A DNA stretch of 64,000 nt from Acidobacteriota bacterium (GTDB lineage: Bacteria > Acidobacteriota > Vicinamibacteria > Vicinamibacterales > SCN-69-37): NCBI GenBank assembly GCA_947467605.1, contig CANIII010000006.1, positions 62,001 through 126,000 on the forward strand, in the 5' to 3' direction. Below the pieces are notes generated by a model. It did no database searches. It saw only the letters and a program-made list of their open reading frames with translations, and had not been told where the DNA came from. Below are positions 20,117-30,459 of the stretch, piece after piece (within the stretch, counting starts at the first letter, position 1; every line of letters starts with the position of its first letter). Made by a program: the position numbers and the translations under genes.

Positions 20117-20797
20117 ATGGGTCAGAAGGTTCATCCCTACGGATTCCGACTCGGCTTCAACAAGACCTGGCGTTCGCGCTGGTTTGCCGACAAGGACTAC
20201 GCGAAGCTGCTGCACGAGGACATCCGCCTGCGCGCGGACCTCAAGAAGCGGTTTGCGCACGCAGGCGTGTCGCGCATCGAAATCGAGCGCGCGGCCAACA
20301 AGCTGAAGATCGACCTGCACACCTCGCGTCCGGGCATCATCATCGGTCGCAAGGGCAGCGAAGTCGACAAGCTGCGCCAGGAACTGCAGAAGGAAACGGG
20401 TCGCGAGGTGTTCATCAACATCCTCGAGATCCAGAAGCCAGAACTCGACGCGCAGTTGATCGGCGAGTCGGTGGCCATGCAGCTCGAGAAGCGCATTGCG
20501 TTCCGTCGTGCGATGCGTAAAGCCGTTGAGTCCGCGCTGCGGTTCGGCGCCAAGGGCATCAAGGTGCGCGTGTCGGGTCGCTTGAACGGCGCGGAAATCG
20601 CCCGGTCCGAGTGGTATCTCCACGGCCAGCTCCCGCTCCAGACGTTGCGTGCGGATATCGACTACGGCTTCACGGAAGCGTTTACGACATATGGCGCGAT
20701 CGGCGTCAAGGTGTGGCTCTACAAGGGCGAGAAGTTGACCGCCAAAGTGGGTCGCGAAGAAGAGTTCCGGCAGCCGCGTCGTGCGGCGCGCGGTTAA
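20117..20797 (+). CDS. rpsC: 30S ribosomal protein S3
   Basis: 226 residues, usual length. S3 forms part of the mRNA entry site. [14 protein letters not shown], the KH-domain GXXG loop within [15 protein letters not shown], and [20 protein letters not shown] are present. Starts 4 bp after rplV. Confidence 0.98.
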   Translation: MGQKVHPYGFRLGFNKTWRSRWFADKDYAKLLHEDIRLRADLKKRFAHAGVSRIEIERAANKLKIDLHTSRPGIIIGRKGSEVDKLRQELQKETGREVFINILEIQKPELDAQLIGESVAMQLEKRIAFRRAMRKAVESALRFGAKGIKVRVSGRLNGAEIARSEWYLHGQLPLQTLRADIDYGFTEAFTTYGAIGVKVWLYKGEKLTAKVGREEEFRQPRRAARG

Positions 20798-20809
20798 GGG
20801 GTATCAGTC

Positions 20810-21235
20810 ATGTTGATGCCAAAGAAGGTCAAGTACCGCAAACAGCAGCGCGGACGTATGCGCGGGTTGGCGTGGAAGGGCAACACCGTGGCGTTCGGCG
20901 ATTTCGGCCTGGCGACGATGGAGCCGAAGTGGTTGACGGACCGACAGATCGAAGCGGCCCGTGTGGCGATCTCGCGCAACATCAAGCGCGGCGGCAAGAT
21001 CTGGATCCGTGTGTTTCCGGACAAGCCGATCACCAAGAAGCCGCAGGAAACGCGAATGGGTAAGGGCAAGGGCGCGCCTGAGGGCTGGGTCGCCGTGATT
21101 CGTCCGGGCCGCATCCTGTTCGAGATGGAAGGCGTGACGGAGACGGAAGCGCGCGAAGCGTTCCGCCTGGCGTCATCCAAGCTGCCGATGAAGACGCGGT
21201 TTGTGCTCAGGTTTGCGGAAGAGAGGGTGTCATGA
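20810..21235 (+). CDS. rplP: 50S ribosomal protein L16
   Basis: 141 residues, standard length. L16 positions A-site tRNA on the large subunit. [39 protein letters not shown] and the RVLFE-like motif GRILFEM are diagnostic. Overlaps rpmC by 4 bp (ATGA). Confidence 0.98.
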   Translation: MLMPKKVKYRKQQRGRMRGLAWKGNTVAFGDFGLATMEPKWLTDRQIEAARVAISRNIKRGGKIWIRVFPDKPITKKPQETRMGKGKGAPEGWVAVIRPGRILFEMEGVTETEAREAFRLASSKLPMKTRFVLRFAEERVS

Positions 21236-21438
21236 AGGTCGCCGAGCAACTGACAGAGCTCCGCGGATTGACGGCTGAGGATTTGCGCGCCAAGTCGAAG
21301 GATCTGGACGATCAGATCTTCCGTGTGCGTCTGCAGCTGTCGATGGGCCAGACCGAATCGGCCGGCAAGGTGCAGCCGCTGCGTCGTGAGCGCGCGCGCG
21401 TGAAGACCGTGCTGCGTGAGAAAGGCGTGAAGGACTAG
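21232..21438 (+). CDS. rpmC: 50S ribosomal protein L29
   Basis: 68 residues, a two-helix protein near the tunnel exit. Signature features are [20 protein letters not shown] followed by [16 protein letters not shown]. Translationally coupled to rplP through an ATGA overlap; ends 2 bp before rpsQ. Confidence 0.95.
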   Translation: MKVAEQLTELRGLTAEDLRAKSKDLDDQIFRVRLQLSMGQTESAGKVQPLRRERARVKTVLREKGVKD

Positions 21439-21440
21439 GT

Positions 21441-21692
21441 ATGGCGAAATCAGAAGTTCTGGCCAAAGTCGTCAGCAACAAGATGGATAAGAGCGTCGTC
21501 GTGACGACCGAGCGCAAGGTGCGCGAAGAGTTGTACGGCAAGCAGCAGAAGTTCACGTCGCGCTTCATGGCGCATGACGAGAACAACGAAGCCAAGGTGG
21601 GCGATACGGTGGCCATGGTCCCGTCGCGTCCCCTCAGCCGCCGCAAGCGCTGGGTGGTGACGCGCGTCGTCATCAAAGCGAAGACTGTTTAG
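21441..21692 (+). CDS. rpsQ: 30S ribosomal protein S17
   Basis: 83 residues, standard length. S17 is a primary 16S rRNA-binding protein. [35 protein letters not shown] and the [13 protein letters not shown] end are typical of the family. Nine bp before rplN, which has an AGGAGG ribosome-binding site in the gap. Confidence 0.96.
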   Translation: MAKSEVLAKVVSNKMDKSVVVTTERKVREELYGKQQKFTSRFMAHDENNEAKVGDTVAMVPSRPLSRRKRWVVTRVVIKAKTV

Positions 21693-21701
21693 GAGGCTGA
21701 C

Positions 21702-22073
21702 ATGTCAGTTCAGATGCGATCGATTCTCGACGTCGCCGATAACTCGGGAGCCCGCAAGATTGCGGTGATCAACCCGGTCGGCGGATCCACTGGCCGCTTT
21801 GCCAGCATCGGAGACATCGTCACGGCCTCGGTGAAGGAAGCGACGCCCGAGTCGGCAGTCAAGAAGGGTTCGGTCGTGAAGGCCGTCATCGTCCGCACGC
21901 GCAAGGAATTGCGCCGCAAGGACGGTAGCTACATTCGGTTCGATCGGAACGCGGCGGTGCTGATTAACGCCGAAGGCGAGCCGGTGGGGACGCGCGTGTT
22001 CGGGCCGGTGGCCCGCGAACTGCGCGAGCGCCGATTCATGAAGATCATCTCGCTCGCGCCGGAGGTTCTGTAA
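21702..22073 (+). CDS. rplN: 50S ribosomal protein L14
   Basis: 123 residues, standard length. L14 forms inter-subunit bridges and is the RsfS docking site. [16 protein letters not shown] at the N-terminus and [20 protein letters not shown] at the C-terminus are diagnostic. AGGAGG lies 8-9 bp upstream of the ATG. First gene of the spc-type segment. Confidence 0.98.
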   Translation: MSVQMRSILDVADNSGARKIAVINPVGGSTGRFASIGDIVTASVKEATPESAVKKGSVVKAVIVRTRKELRRKDGSYIRFDRNAAVLINAEGEPVGTRVFGPVARELRERRFMKIISLAPEVL

Positions 22074-22078
22074 ACGTC

Positions 22079-22396
22079 ATGAAGATTCGAAAGAACGATC
22101 AGGTGCTCGTTATTGCGGGGCGCGATCGGGGCAAGCGTGGCCGCGTGCTGCGCGTCGACCCGGTGAAGAATCGCGTCATCGTTGAGGGCGTGGGGTTCAT
22201 CAAGCGTCACACGAAGCCGAATCCACAGAAGAACGTGAAGGGCGGCATTGTGGAGCGTGAAGCGACGATCAACGCGTCAAACGTGATGTTGGTGGATCCG
22301 GACTCGTCGTCTCCGACGCGCGTGGGGTTCCGCGTGCATGACGACGGCACGAAAGTGCGAATCAGCCGCAAGAGCGGCTCGGTGGTGGACAAATGA
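22079..22396 (+). CDS. rplX: 50S ribosomal protein L24
   Basis: 105 residues, standard length. L24 is an assembly-initiator protein with a KOW motif ([16 protein letters not shown]). The segment [20 protein letters not shown] is typical. Four-bp overlap (ATGA) with rplE. Confidence 0.97.
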   Translation: MKIRKNDQVLVIAGRDRGKRGRVLRVDPVKNRVIVEGVGFIKRHTKPNPQKNVKGGIVEREATINASNVMLVDPDSSSPTRVGFRVHDDGTKVRISRKSGSVVDK

Positions 22397-22935
22397 ATCG
22401 GTTGAAGACGCACTACACCAACGACGTGGTGCCGGGACTCACCAAGGAGTTCGGGTACAAGAACATCATGGCCGTACCGAAGGTCATGAAGGTCGTGCTG
22501 AACATGGGGCTCGGCGAAGGCACGCAGAACGCGAAGATCGTGGACACGGGCGCCGAAGAACTCGGCAAGATCACGGGCCAGAAGGCCAAGATCACCCGGT
22601 CGACCAAGTCGATCGCGCAGTTCAAACTGCGGAAGAACCTGCCGATCGGCGCGATGGTCACGCTGCGTGGCGAGCGCATGTATGAGTTCCTGGACCGCTT
22701 GATCTCGGTGGCGCTGCCGCGTGTCCGCGACTTCCGTGGGGTGTCGGCGAAGGGTTTTGATGGTCGCGGCAACTTCACGCTCGGCTTGCGCGATCAGTTG
22801 CTGTTTCCCGAGATCGATTACTTGAAGGTCGACAAGGCCCGCGGCATGAACATCACGATGGTGACGACCGCGCGGACCGATGAAGAAGCGCGTCGGTTGC
22901 TGGCACTCATCGGCATTCCGTTCCGGCAGAACTAA
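22393..22935 (+). CDS. rplE: 50S ribosomal protein L5
   Basis: 180 residues, standard length. L5 binds 5S rRNA and contacts P-site tRNA. The segment [15 protein letters not shown], then [19 protein letters not shown] and [18 protein letters not shown], identify it. Coupled to rplX, followed 17 bp later by rpsN. Confidence 0.98.
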   Translation: MNRLKTHYTNDVVPGLTKEFGYKNIMAVPKVMKVVLNMGLGEGTQNAKIVDTGAEELGKITGQKAKITRSTKSIAQFKLRKNLPIGAMVTLRGERMYEFLDRLISVALPRVRDFRGVSAKGFDGRGNFTLGLRDQLLFPEIDYLKVDKARGMNITMVTTARTDEEARRLLALIGIPFRQN

Positions 22936-22952
22936 GGGTCTCGAGGCATACG

Positions 22953-23138
22953 ATGGCAACGACCGCGAAACGTGTCAAGGATTCCAAAGGGCCGAAGTTT
23001 GCAGTTCGGCTCCACAACCGCTGCCGCAAGTGCGGCCGGTCACGCGCTTATCTCCGCAAGTTTGCGCTCTGCCGTCTTTGCTTCCGTGAGCTCGCGCTCC
23101 GGGGTGAGGTCGCGGGCGTGATTAAGAGCAGCTGGTAA
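22953..23138 (+). CDS. rpsN: 30S ribosomal protein S14, zinc-binding type
   Basis: 61 residues, the short type-Z (C+) form of S14. Four cysteines lie in CRKC and CRLC motifs, arranged to bind one zinc ion. It ends in the usual VIKSSW. Many bacteria keep a second, zinc-independent S14 elsewhere for zinc starvation; none is in this window. Confidence 0.97.
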   Translation: MATTAKRVKDSKGPKFAVRLHNRCRKCGRSRAYLRKFALCRLCFRELALRGEVAGVIKSSW

Positions 23139-23169
23139 CGAGGACACCCCCGAAGGGGCAAGACTGAAT

Positions 23170-23583
23170 ATGACTGATCCGATCGCAGACATGCTGACTC
23201 GCATCCGGAACGCCGTGCACGCGCGCCATCAGCGCGTGGACATTCCGGCATCGCGGATCAAGGCGGACATCGCCAAGATCCTCGAGAGCGAGGGCTACAT
23301 TTCCGGTTTCAAGACGGTGGACCCGACGACAGAGAAAGACACTGACGTCGCGCGCACCTCGATTCGCCTGTTTCTGAAATATGGCCCGCGGGGCGAGCAG
23401 GTTATTTCCGGCATCGAACGGGTGAGCCGTCCGGGACGCCGGGTCTACTTCGGCCGCGATGAAGTGCCGAAGGTCATGGGTGGCCTGGGCACGAACATCC
23501 TGACGACGTCACGCGGTGTGATGACCGGCCGCGAGGCGACCAAAGCCGGCGTCGGCGGCGAAGTCCTGTGCAATGTCTGGTAA
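23170..23583 (+). CDS. rpsH: 30S ribosomal protein S8
   Basis: 137 residues, slightly longer than the typical 130-132. S8 is a primary binder of the central domain of 16S rRNA and the spc-operon repressor in Escherichia coli. [20 protein letters not shown] and the C-terminal [19 protein letters not shown] are diagnostic. Gap of 31 bp from rpsN. Confidence 0.97.
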   Translation: MTDPIADMLTRIRNAVHARHQRVDIPASRIKADIAKILESEGYISGFKTVDPTTEKDTDVARTSIRLFLKYGPRGEQVISGIERVSRPGRRVYFGRDEVPKVMGGLGTNILTTSRGVMTGREATKAGVGGEVLCNVW

Positions 23584-23595
23584 GAGGGTGAACTG

Positions 23596-24132
23596 ATGTC
23601 CCGAATTGGCAGAAAACCGATCCCGGTCCCCAAGGGCGTGACCGTTACGGTCAAGAAGGCAGAGCTGGAGTTCAAGGGGCCCAAGGGCGCCATGAAACAA
23701 GGCGTGCCGCCTGGAATTGTGTTCGAGTTGAACGGCGCGGAGCTGGTGGCGAAGAACGAAACCGGCGACTTGCAGAACAGCAAGTTCCATGGTCTCGCGC
23801 GTAGCCTCATGGCCAACGCGGTGCAGGGCGTCACGGAGGGCTTCAAGCGTGAGCTCGACATCGTGGGCGTCGGCTACCGCGCGGAGGTCAAGGGCAAGCA
23901 GGTGGTGCTTGCGCTCGGCTACTCGCACCCCTGTGTGTTCGACATCCCGAACGGCATCGAGGTGGTCATCGACAAGATGACGCACGTGACGGTGACGGGC
24001 GTCGATCGCCAGCTGGTCGGCCAGGTCGCGGCGAACCTCCGCAGCCTGCGCAAACCAGATCCGTACAAGCAGAAGGGCGTGCGGTACACGGGCGAGGTGC
24101 TCAAGAAGAAGGTCGGCAAGACGGGCGCGTAA
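23596..24132 (+). CDS. rplF: 50S ribosomal protein L6
   Basis: 178 residues, standard length. L6 lies near the factor-binding site. [36 protein letters not shown] and the C-terminal [20 protein letters not shown] are family signatures. Confidence 0.98.
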   Translation: MSRIGRKPIPVPKGVTVTVKKAELEFKGPKGAMKQGVPPGIVFELNGAELVAKNETGDLQNSKFHGLARSLMANAVQGVTEGFKRELDIVGVGYRAEVKGKQVVLALGYSHPCVFDIPNGIEVVIDKMTHVTVTGVDRQLVGQVAANLRSLRKPDPYKQKGVRYTGEVLKKKVGKTGA

Positions 24133-24167
24133 GCGTCCCGTCGCTGAAAGAAGACCGGAGCCTAACG

Positions 24168-24542
24168 ATGAAGATCAAAACGAAGAAAGATCGCAAAGAA
24201 CGAATTCGCCTGCGTCAGCGGAAGCGGATTCACGGCACGGCGGAACGGCCGCGACTCGCGGTGTTCCGTTCAGGTGCACACATCTATGCCCAGGTGATCG
24301 ACGACTTGGCAGGCGCGACGCTCGCGTCGGCGGCCTCGACCGAATCGTCGCTGAAGGCGACGTTCACCGGTGCGGTGCGCGGCGGCAACCGGGCGGGCGC
24401 GGAAGCGCTCGGCAAGGTGATCGCGGAACGGTTGAAGGAAAAGGGCGTCACCAAGGTCGTGTTCGACCGCGGCGGCTTTCTCTATCACGGGCGGATTCGC
24501 GCCGTGGCCGATGCGGCGCGTGCCGCCGGGCTCGAATTCTAA
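24168..24542 (+). CDS. rplR: 50S ribosomal protein L18
   Basis: 124 residues, standard length. L18 binds 5S rRNA with L5 and L25. [20 protein letters not shown] and the C-terminal [20 protein letters not shown] identify it. The 35-bp gap before it contains no other gene. Confidence 0.97.
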   Translation: MKIKTKKDRKERIRLRQRKRIHGTAERPRLAVFRSGAHIYAQVIDDLAGATLASAASTESSLKATFTGAVRGGNRAGAEALGKVIAERLKEKGVTKVVFDRGGFLYHGRIRAVADAARAAGLEF

Positions 24543-24557
24543 AAGGACTGTCAGCAC

Positions 24558-25073
24558 ATGGCCAATTCTCGCGAAAAGATCGACCCGTCGGAACTCGAAC
24601 TGAAGGACACGGTCGTCAACATCAGCCGCGTCACGAAGGTCGTCAAGGGCGGTAAGAACCTCAGCTTCAGTGCACTCGTGGTGATCGGTGACGGTCACGG
24701 CGTGGTGGGCTTCGGCATCGGCAAGGCGAAAGAAGTGCCCTCGGCGATCAAGAAGGCGATCGAGTCGGCGAAGAAGTCGCTGGTGCGTGTGCCGATGAGA
24801 GGGTCGACGATTCCTCATCCGATCCTCGGCAAGTTCGGCGCAGGCGCGGTGCTCCTGAAGCCGGCGCCGGACGGCACTGGCATCATCGCCGGCGGCGCGG
24901 TTCGCGCGGTCGTCGAGTCGGCCGGGATTCACAATGTGATGACCAAGTCGCTGGGTTCGGCGAACCATCACAATGTGGTGCGCGCGACCTTCGCGGCACT
25001 CACGGGTCTCAAGGATCCGGCGTTCATCGCGCGTCTGCGCGGTAAGGACGTCGAAGAACTGGTCGGAGCCTGA
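24558..25073 (+). CDS. rpsE: 30S ribosomal protein S5
   Basis: 171 residues, standard length. S5 contributes to decoding accuracy and mRNA unwinding. The N-terminal double-stranded-RNA-binding domain carries [19 protein letters not shown], and the C-terminal domain carries [18 protein letters not shown]. Two bp before rpmD. Confidence 0.98.
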   Translation: MANSREKIDPSELELKDTVVNISRVTKVVKGGKNLSFSALVVIGDGHGVVGFGIGKAKEVPSAIKKAIESAKKSLVRVPMRGSTIPHPILGKFGAGAVLLKPAPDGTGIIAGGAVRAVVESAGIHNVMTKSLGSANHHNVVRATFAALTGLKDPAFIARLRGKDVEELVGA

Positions 25074-25075
25074 AC

Positions 25076-25288
25076 ATGGCGAAGGCAAAAGCAATCAAGA
25101 AGGCGGGGCCGCGGCTGAAGATCACGCAGATCCGCAGCGGCATTGGATTCGACAAGAAGCACACGGTTGTGTTGCGCGGTCTCGGTTTGCGCCGGATTCG
25201 CCACACGGTTGAAGTGCCGGACACGGCGGGCATCCGGGGCATGCTCCACAAAGTGCGCCACCTCATTACGGTGGAAGGACAGAACTGA
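25076..25288 (+). CDS. rpmD: 50S ribosomal protein L30
   Basis: 70 residues, with about ten extra lysine/alanine-rich residues before the core. [12 protein letters not shown] and [19 protein letters not shown] are diagnostic. The stop codon overlaps the rplO start by one base (TGATG). Confidence 0.96.
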   Translation: MAKAKAIKKAGPRLKITQIRSGIGFDKKHTVVLRGLGLRRIRHTVEVPDTAGIRGMLHKVRHLITVEGQN

Positions 25289-25737
25289 TGTCACTCAATA
25301 ATTTGCGTCCGCCGAAGGGCGCCACGCATGCGAAGAAGCGCGTCGGTCGCGGTCCGGGTTCGGGCCACGGCAAGACGGCGAGCCGCGGATCCAAGGGCGC
25401 GAAGTCGCGTTCGGGCTTCCGATTCAAGCGCGGGTTCGAAGGCGGTCAGATGCCGTTGCATCGCCGCGTCCCGAAGCGTGGCTTCACGAACATCTTCCGC
25501 GTGGAATACGCGGTGGTGAATCTCGATCAGCTCGAACTCGTGTTCGACGCCGGTTCGGAAGTGACACCGGAATTGCTTCGTGAACGGAAGATCGTGCGCG
25601 ACAGCAAAGCCAAGATCAAGGTCCTGGGCCGTGGTGAGATCAGCAAGAAGCTGACGGTGCGTGCGCACAAGTTCAGCGGCACGGCGGCTGAGAAGATTGC
25701 CAAGGCCGGTGGCACGACCGAGGTCTTGAGCAAGTAA
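25288..25737 (+). CDS. rplO: 50S ribosomal protein L15
   Basis: 149 residues, standard length. L15 is a late assembly protein. [20 protein letters not shown], the glycine-rich [20 protein letters not shown] and [17 protein letters not shown] are diagnostic. Coupled to rpmD and 2 bp from secY. Confidence 0.98.
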   Translation: MSLNNLRPPKGATHAKKRVGRGPGSGHGKTASRGSKGAKSRSGFRFKRGFEGGQMPLHRRVPKRGFTNIFRVEYAVVNLDQLELVFDAGSEVTPELLRERKIVRDSKAKIKVLGRGEISKKLTVRAHKFSGTAAEKIAKAGGTTEVLSK

Positions 25738-25739
25738 TC

Positions 25740-27125
25740 ATGGAGACGCTCAAGAATCTCTTTGCTGTTCCGGAACTCCGCAAGCGGATCCTGTTTACAT
25801 TTGGACTGCTTGCGGTGTACCGCATCGGCTCGCACATCCCGACGCCAGGCGTCAACACCGCAGCGGTGGAGCAGTTCGCGCAGTCGGCTGCCAACACGAT
25901 GTTCGGCCTCTACGACATGTTCTCGGGTAAGAACCTGTCGCAGATGACGATCTTCGCGCTTGGCGTGATGCCGTACATCAGCGCGTCCATCATCCTGCAG
26001 TTGTTGACGGTCGTCTGGCCATACCTCGAGCGGTTGTCGAAAGAAGGCGAACTCGGCCGCCGCAAGATCACGCAGTACACGCGCTACGGCACCATCCTCC
26101 TGAGCGTGGTGCAGGCGTACGGCATCGCGATCTTCCTCGAGCGGTCCACCGGCGTGCAGGGCGGCTTGCCGCTCGTGTACAACCCGGGCTGGGGCTTCGA
26201 GTTCATGGCGGTCCTGACCCTGACGACCGGTTCGGTGTTCGTGATGTGGCTCGGCGAACAGATCACCGAGCGCGGCATCGGCAACGGCATGTCGCTGCTG
26301 ATCTACGCCGGCATCGTCGTCGGCTTCCCACGCGGCATCCTGTCGACGTTGGCGCAGTTGCAGACCGGTGACATCGGCCTGCTGACGCTCGTGGCGCTCA
26401 TCGCGCTCATGATCGCCGTCATCGGCGGCATCGTGTTCATGGAGCGCGGACAGCGTCGTGTCACCGTGCAGTATGCGCGTCGCATGGTGGGTCGCCGGAT
26501 GTATGGCGGCGCGAGCACGCACATCCCGCTCAAGGTCAACACGGGCGGCGTCATGCCCGTCATCTTCTCCTCGTCCATCCTGGCGTTCCCATACACGATT
26601 TCGAAGATGGGCACACCGGGCGGCTGGCTCGACCGGATGGGCGCGAATCTGTCGCCCGGGTATCCGCTCTACACGCTGCTCGACGTCGTCCTGATCATCT
26701 TCTTCGCGTACTTCTACACGGCCATCATCTTTAATCCGGATGACGTCGCCGAGAACATGCGCAAGTACGGTGGTTTTGTGCCGGGTATTCGTCCGGGTAA
26801 GCGGACGGCCGAGCACATCGATTCGATCCTCGCGCGTATCACGCTGGTTGGTGCCTTATATCTGGTCGTCGTGGCGCAGTTGCCGACGTTCCTGACCAAC
26901 GGTTTCAAGGTGGCTGGCATTCCGTTCATTGGTGAGCGCCTCGACGCCGTCCTGCCGCAGTTCATCACGCAGGGTATGCACGTCCAGTTCTTCTTCGGCG
27001 GCACGTCGCTCCTGATCATCGTCGGTGTGGCGATGGACACCGTGCAGCAGATTGAATCGCAGCTGATCATGCGCCATTACGATGGCTTCATGAAGAAGAC
27101 GCGGATTCGAGGCCGCAGGGGTTAA
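25740..27125 (+). CDS. secY: Preprotein translocase subunit SecY
   Basis: 461 residues with ten predicted transmembrane helices, the channel subunit of the SecYEG translocon in the inner membrane. YRIGSHIPTPGVNT, ALGVMPYISASIILQLL and ERGIGNGMSLLIYAGIV are family signatures. The stop overlaps the adk start by one base (TAATG). The position between rplO and adk is the common bacterial order. Confidence 0.98.
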   Translation: METLKNLFAVPELRKRILFTFGLLAVYRIGSHIPTPGVNTAAVEQFAQSAANTMFGLYDMFSGKNLSQMTIFALGVMPYISASIILQLLTVVWPYLERLSKEGELGRRKITQYTRYGTILLSVVQAYGIAIFLERSTGVQGGLPLVYNPGWGFEFMAVLTLTTGSVFVMWLGEQITERGIGNGMSLLIYAGIVVGFPRGILSTLAQLQTGDIGLLTLVALIALMIAVIGGIVFMERGQRRVTVQYARRMVGRRMYGGASTHIPLKVNTGGVMPVIFSSSILAFPYTISKMGTPGGWLDRMGANLSPGYPLYTLLDVVLIIFFAYFYTAIIFNPDDVAENMRKYGGFVPGIRPGKRTAEHIDSILARITLVGALYLVVVAQLPTFLTNGFKVAGIPFIGERLDAVLPQFITQGMHVQFFFGGTSLLIIVGVAMDTVQQIESQLIMRHYDGFMKKTRIRGRRG

Positions 27126-27787
27126 TGGCAGACGCAGGCCGTGTGGCCGTCCGAGTGATCATGCTCGGCGCGCCTGGCGCCGGAAAAGGGACGCAGGCAG
27201 AGCGCTTCGCGAAGGCGCGCGGGATTCCGCGCATCTCCACGGGCGACATCCTGCGGGAAGCGGTGCAGGCCGGGACGGAACTCGGTCGCGCCGCCCGGAC
27301 GACGATGGAAGCCGGTCGTCTCGTCAGTGACGAGATCATGATCGGTGTCGTGAAGGAACGGCTCCTGAAGAAGGATGCCGATGTGGGGTTTGTGCTCGAC
27401 GGGTTTCCGCGGACGGTGACGCAGGCCGAGGCGCTCGACACGATGCTCGACAAGAGCGCGTCGTTGGTGATCGTGGATATCGAAGTGCCGGAGGACGTGT
27501 TGGTCAAGCGTCTGGCCGAACGTCGGATCTGCGGTAACTGCGGATGGGGGGCGACACCCGGTGTGGCGTCGTGCGCACGATGTGGCGGACCGCTCGTCAC
27601 GCGTTCGGACGATGGCGAAGAGACGGTCCGTGAGCGTCTTCGCGTTTACGCGCGGAATACGCAGCCGCTGGTGGATTTCTACTGCCGACGGTCGACGTTC
27701 CGTTCGGTGGACGGGGATCAGACGTTGGAATCGGTCGCGGCGGATTTGTCAGCAGCCGTCGCGTCGGTGATTGGCGGACGGCAGTGA
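27125..27787 (+). CDS. adk: Adenylate kinase, zinc-LID type
   Basis: 220 residues. Interconverts ATP + AMP with 2 ADP. The P-loop GAPGAGKGTQ (residues 15-24), FVLDGFPRTVTQAE and the LID arginines are present. The LID carries a Cys4 set (CGNC and CARC), the zinc-binding variant known from Gram-positive and several Gram-negative phyla. Coupled to secY upstream and map downstream (GTGA overlap). Confidence 0.96.
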   Translation: MADAGRVAVRVIMLGAPGAGKGTQAERFAKARGIPRISTGDILREAVQAGTELGRAARTTMEAGRLVSDEIMIGVVKERLLKKDADVGFVLDGFPRTVTQAEALDTMLDKSASLVIVDIEVPEDVLVKRLAERRICGNCGWGATPGVASCARCGGPLVTRSDDGEETVRERLRVYARNTQPLVDFYCRRSTFRSVDGDQTLESVAADLSAAVASVIGGRQ

Positions 27788-28539
27788 TCATCTGCCGCTC
27801 GGCGAACGAAATTGAGAGAATGAAGGCGCCGAACCAGTTGGTGGCCACGATTCTCGCCAAACTCGCCGCGATGGTTGCGCCCGGTGTGACGACGATGGAT
27901 CTGGACGCGCAGGCCGAGAAGTGGGCGCGCGAGGCCGGTGCGGAGCCGGCGTTCAAGGGCTACCGCGGATTTCCGGGTACGCTGTGTGTGTCAGTGAACG
28001 ACGAAGTGGTGCACGGCATTCCGTCGTCGGCGCGCGTGTTGAAGTCGGGCGATATTATCTCGATCGACATGGGCGTGAAGCTCGGCGGATTCTACGGCGA
28101 CTCGGCGGTGACGGTTCCGGTCGGTGACGTGCCGGCGGCGACGACGTCGCTGTTGAAGGTCACGAACGAGTCGTTGGCCCGCGCGATTGCGCAGGTGCAG
28201 GTCGGCGGCCGGTTGTCAGATATCGGGCACGCGGTGCAGCAGTGGGTTGAGGCGCATGGGTTTTCGGTCGTGCGTGAGTTTGTGGGTCACGGAATCGGTG
28301 AGGCGCTGCACGAAGAGCCCCAGATTCCGAATTACGGTAAGCCAGGCCGTGGCCCGACATTGGCAGAAGGCATGGTGCTCGCCATTGAACCAATGGTGGC
28401 GATGGGCCGGCCTGAAACGAAAGTGCTGAAGGATGGCTGGACCGCGGTGACGCGTGATGGCAGTTTGGCGGCCCACTTCGAGCACACGGTGGCCGTCACG
28501 AAAGACGGCCCCCTGGTGTTGACCGCGCCGGCGGCGTAA
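27784..28539 (+). CDS. map: Methionine aminopeptidase, type I
   Basis: 251 residues with a GTG start overlapping the adk stop. Removes the N-terminal Met from nascent proteins. The five metal ligands are all visible: two Asp in SIDMGVKLGGFYGDSAV, a His in GHGIGEALHEEP, and two Glu in LAIEPM and HFEHTV. It lacks the N-terminal zinc-finger extension of type Ib/Ic forms. Confidence 0.96.
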   Translation: MIICRSANEIERMKAPNQLVATILAKLAAMVAPGVTTMDLDAQAEKWAREAGAEPAFKGYRGFPGTLCVSVNDEVVHGIPSSARVLKSGDIISIDMGVKLGGFYGDSAVTVPVGDVPAATTSLLKVTNESLARAIAQVQVGGRLSDIGHAVQQWVEAHGFSVVREFVGHGIGEALHEEPQIPNYGKPGRGPTLAEGMVLAIEPMVAMGRPETKVLKDGWTAVTRDGSLAAHFEHTVAVTKDGPLVLTAPAA

Positions 28540-28542
28540 GTC

Positions 28543-28761
28543 GTGGCGGGGGTTTCGGTGGAGGGTGTGGTGCTGGCGATCCTGCCGCGCGCACTCTACC
28601 GGATCAAGATTGACGGCGGGCGATACGTTGTGGCGCACGTCGGGCCGGCTGGAAGAGGAGACGTGAAGCGGAACTTCATTCGCCTCATCGTCGGAGATCG
28701 AGTGAGCGTCGAGTTGATGTCGAAAGACACCACCCGCGGCAGAGTAGTGAGGAAGCTATGA
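28543..28761 (+). CDS. infA: Translation initiation factor IF-1
   Basis: 72 residues, GTG start, a single OB-fold S1-like domain that occupies the ribosomal A site during initiation. [20 protein letters not shown] and the [17 protein letters not shown] strand identify it; the N-terminus is a little atypical (usually MAKED). The stop overlaps the rpmJ start by 4 bp, and infA-rpmJ is the standard pair. Confidence 0.93.
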   Translation: MAGVSVEGVVLAILPRALYRIKIDGGRYVVAHVGPAGRGDVKRNFIRLIVGDRVSVELMSKDTTRGRVVRKL

Positions 28762-28871
28762 AAGTGCGAGCGTCAGTTAAACGGATTTGCGACAAGTGCA
28801 AGATCGTGCGCCGACAGGGCGTCGTGCGCGTGATTTGCGCGAATCAGAAGCACAAGCAGCGGCAGGGATAA
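28758..28871 (+). CDS. rpmJ: 50S ribosomal protein L36
   Basis: 37 residues, overlapping infA by [24 protein letters not shown] at the start, a second Cys and a His near the end ([13 protein letters not shown]) give the zinc-binding CxxC...C...H arrangement of type-1 L36. Too short for many gene finders but unambiguous. Confidence 0.97.
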   Translation: MKVRASVKRICDKCKIVRRQGVVRVICANQKHKQRQG

Positions 28872-28875
28872 TCAC

Positions 28876-29250
28876 ATGGCACGCATTGCAGGCGTCGATC
28901 TGCCCCGCACGAAGCGGATCGAGATCGGACTTACGTACATCTACGGCATCGGCCGCACACGGTCGAAGAGCATTCTGACGGCGGCTGGCGTCAGTGGCGA
29001 CATCCGCATCAAGGACTTGTCAGAAGACGACACGCGGAAGATCAGCCGAGTGATCGAAGAGCAGGGTGGCGTTGAGGGCGATCTCCGCAAGGAAATCTCG
29101 CTCAACATCAAGCGGCTCGTCGAAATCGGCAGCTACCGTGGGATGCGGCATCGGCGCAACCTGCCGTTGCGCGGACAGCGGACGCGAACCAATTCGCGCA
29201 CGCGAAAGGGGCCGCGCAAGGGCGCAGTTCCCAAGAAGAAGACCGAGTAG
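28876..29250 (+). CDS. rpsM: 30S ribosomal protein S13
   Basis: 124 residues, standard length. S13 contacts the P-site tRNA and bridges to the large subunit. [19 protein letters not shown], the helix-two-turn-helix [11 protein letters not shown] and the basic tail [20 protein letters not shown] are diagnostic. First gene of the alpha-operon segment. Confidence 0.98.
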   Translation: MARIAGVDLPRTKRIEIGLTYIYGIGRTRSKSILTAAGVSGDIRIKDLSEDDTRKISRVIEEQGGVEGDLRKEISLNIKRLVEIGSYRGMRHRRNLPLRGQRTRTNSRTRKGPRKGAVPKKKTE

Positions 29251-29259
29251 GACTGAATC

Positions 29260-29694
29260 ATGGCCAAAGCAGAAGGCGCCGGCAAACCCGAAGAGGGCAA
29301 AGCGGGCCCGAAAAAGAAGACATTCAAGAAGCGTGGCGAGAAGCGCGTGGTGCATCACGGCTTCGTCCACATCCAGGCGTCGTTCAACAACACGACGCTC
29401 GTCATCACCGACACGGAAGGCAATGTGATCGCGTGGTCGAGCGCTGGCGCCGTGGGGTTCAAGGGCTCGCGCAAAGGTACGCCGTTTGCGGCGACGCAGG
29501 CCGCGATGGCCGCGGGCAATACCGCCAAGACGTACGGCCTCCGCTCGGTTGAAGTGAAGGTGAAGGGCCCGGGCGCGGGCCGTGAGAGCGCGATTCGCGC
29601 CCTCCAGACGGTGGGGATTGACGTCAAGTCGATCCGCGACGTCACGCCGATTCCGCACAATGGTTGCCGGCCGCCCAAGCGGCGGCGCGTGTAA
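29260..29694 (+). CDS. rpsK: 30S ribosomal protein S11
   Basis: 144 residues, with about 15 extra residues at the N-terminus (lysine, alanine and glycine rich). S11 shapes the 30S platform. [20 protein letters not shown] and the C-terminal [17 protein letters not shown] are signatures. The asparagine-glycine in PHNGCR is the site of isoaspartate formation reported in S11 of other bacteria. Confidence 0.98.
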   Translation: MAKAEGAGKPEEGKAGPKKKTFKKRGEKRVVHHGFVHIQASFNNTTLVITDTEGNVIAWSSAGAVGFKGSRKGTPFAATQAAMAAGNTAKTYGLRSVEVKVKGPGAGRESAIRALQTVGIDVKSIRDVTPIPHNGCRPPKRRRV

Positions 29695-29712
29695 GGCAGA
29701 GGTCAAGAAAAT

Positions 29713-30342
29713 ATGGCGAGATACATCGGACCAGTGTGCCGGTTGTGCCGGCGCGAAGGCATGAAGCTCTTCCTCAAGGGAGAGCGTTGCTACACGGAAA
29801 AGTGCGCGATCGAGAAGCGCAATGTGCCGCCCGGACAGCACGGCCGCGCCCGCAAGGCGAAGATGGTCGGCTACGGCGTCCAGTTGCGCGAAAAGCAGAA
29901 GGTCAAGCGCACCTACGGCGTGCTCGAGAACCAGTTCCGCCGGTACTTCGAAGCGGCGGACCGGCAGAAGGGCATCACGGGCGAGTTGCTGCTCCAGTCA
30001 TTGGAGCGTCGTCTCGACAACGTGGCCTACCGAGTGGGTTTCGCGACATCGCGCGCGCAGGCGCGTCAGCTCGTGCGCCATGGTCACTTCATGGTGAACG
30101 GCAAGAAGGTGGACATCCCGTCCTACGCGATGCGTCAGGGCGACACGATCGCTGTGCGTCCGGGCAGCGTCGAAAACGCGACGATTACCCACGCGCGTGA
30201 AGAGGTCAAGGGCCGCGGCGTGCCGCAGTGGCTGGAACTCGACACCACGGGGCTGATCGGCAAGATCGCGACGCTCCCGACCCGCGAGCAGATCAATCTG
30301 CCCGTGCAGGAACAGCTGATCGTCGAGTTGTACTCGAAATAG
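29713..30342 (+). CDS. rpsD: 30S ribosomal protein S4
   Basis: 209 residues, standard length. S4 initiates 30S assembly and represses the alpha operon in Escherichia coli. The N-terminal zinc-type set [23 protein letters not shown] (described in two halves: CRLC and CYTEKC) marks the zinc-binding C+ form. The S4 domain contains [21 protein letters not shown] 117-bp gap with a palindrome separates it from rpoA. Confidence 0.97.
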   Translation: MARYIGPVCRLCRREGMKLFLKGERCYTEKCAIEKRNVPPGQHGRARKAKMVGYGVQLREKQKVKRTYGVLENQFRRYFEAADRQKGITGELLLQSLERRLDNVAYRVGFATSRAQARQLVRHGHFMVNGKKVDIPSYAMRQGDTIAVRPGSVENATITHAREEVKGRGVPQWLELDTTGLIGKIATLPTREQINLPVQEQLIVELYSK

Positions 30343-30351
30343 CAAGAGATC

Positions 30352-30385
30352 GTGGAGCGGCCGGGCTTCAGCCCGGCCGTCCCAC
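30352..30385. repeat. GC-rich REP-like palindrome (GGGCTTCAGCCC type), copy 1
   Basis: Perfect 9-bp arms CGGCCGGGC (30358-30366) and GCCCGGCCG (30371-30379) around a TTCA loop, with outer GTGG/CCAC pairing. It sits in the only sizeable gap within the alpha operon. The same core recurs at 32052-32073 and, with a TAAA loop, at 49782-49805. Confidence 0.85.
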
Positions 30386-30459
30386 AACGTCCCTTCGTCC
30401 GCAGCTCGTGGCTCGTGGCGGGAGGCGAAGGGTTACCAACGAGCCCAAAGGTGGTGCGT

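Noticed and set aside
30352-30459. In-frame 5' extension of rpoA starting at a GTG
   Set aside because: These codons are the REP-like palindrome and its flank; the ATG at 30460 has a better ribosome-binding site and gives a normal alpha N-terminus.
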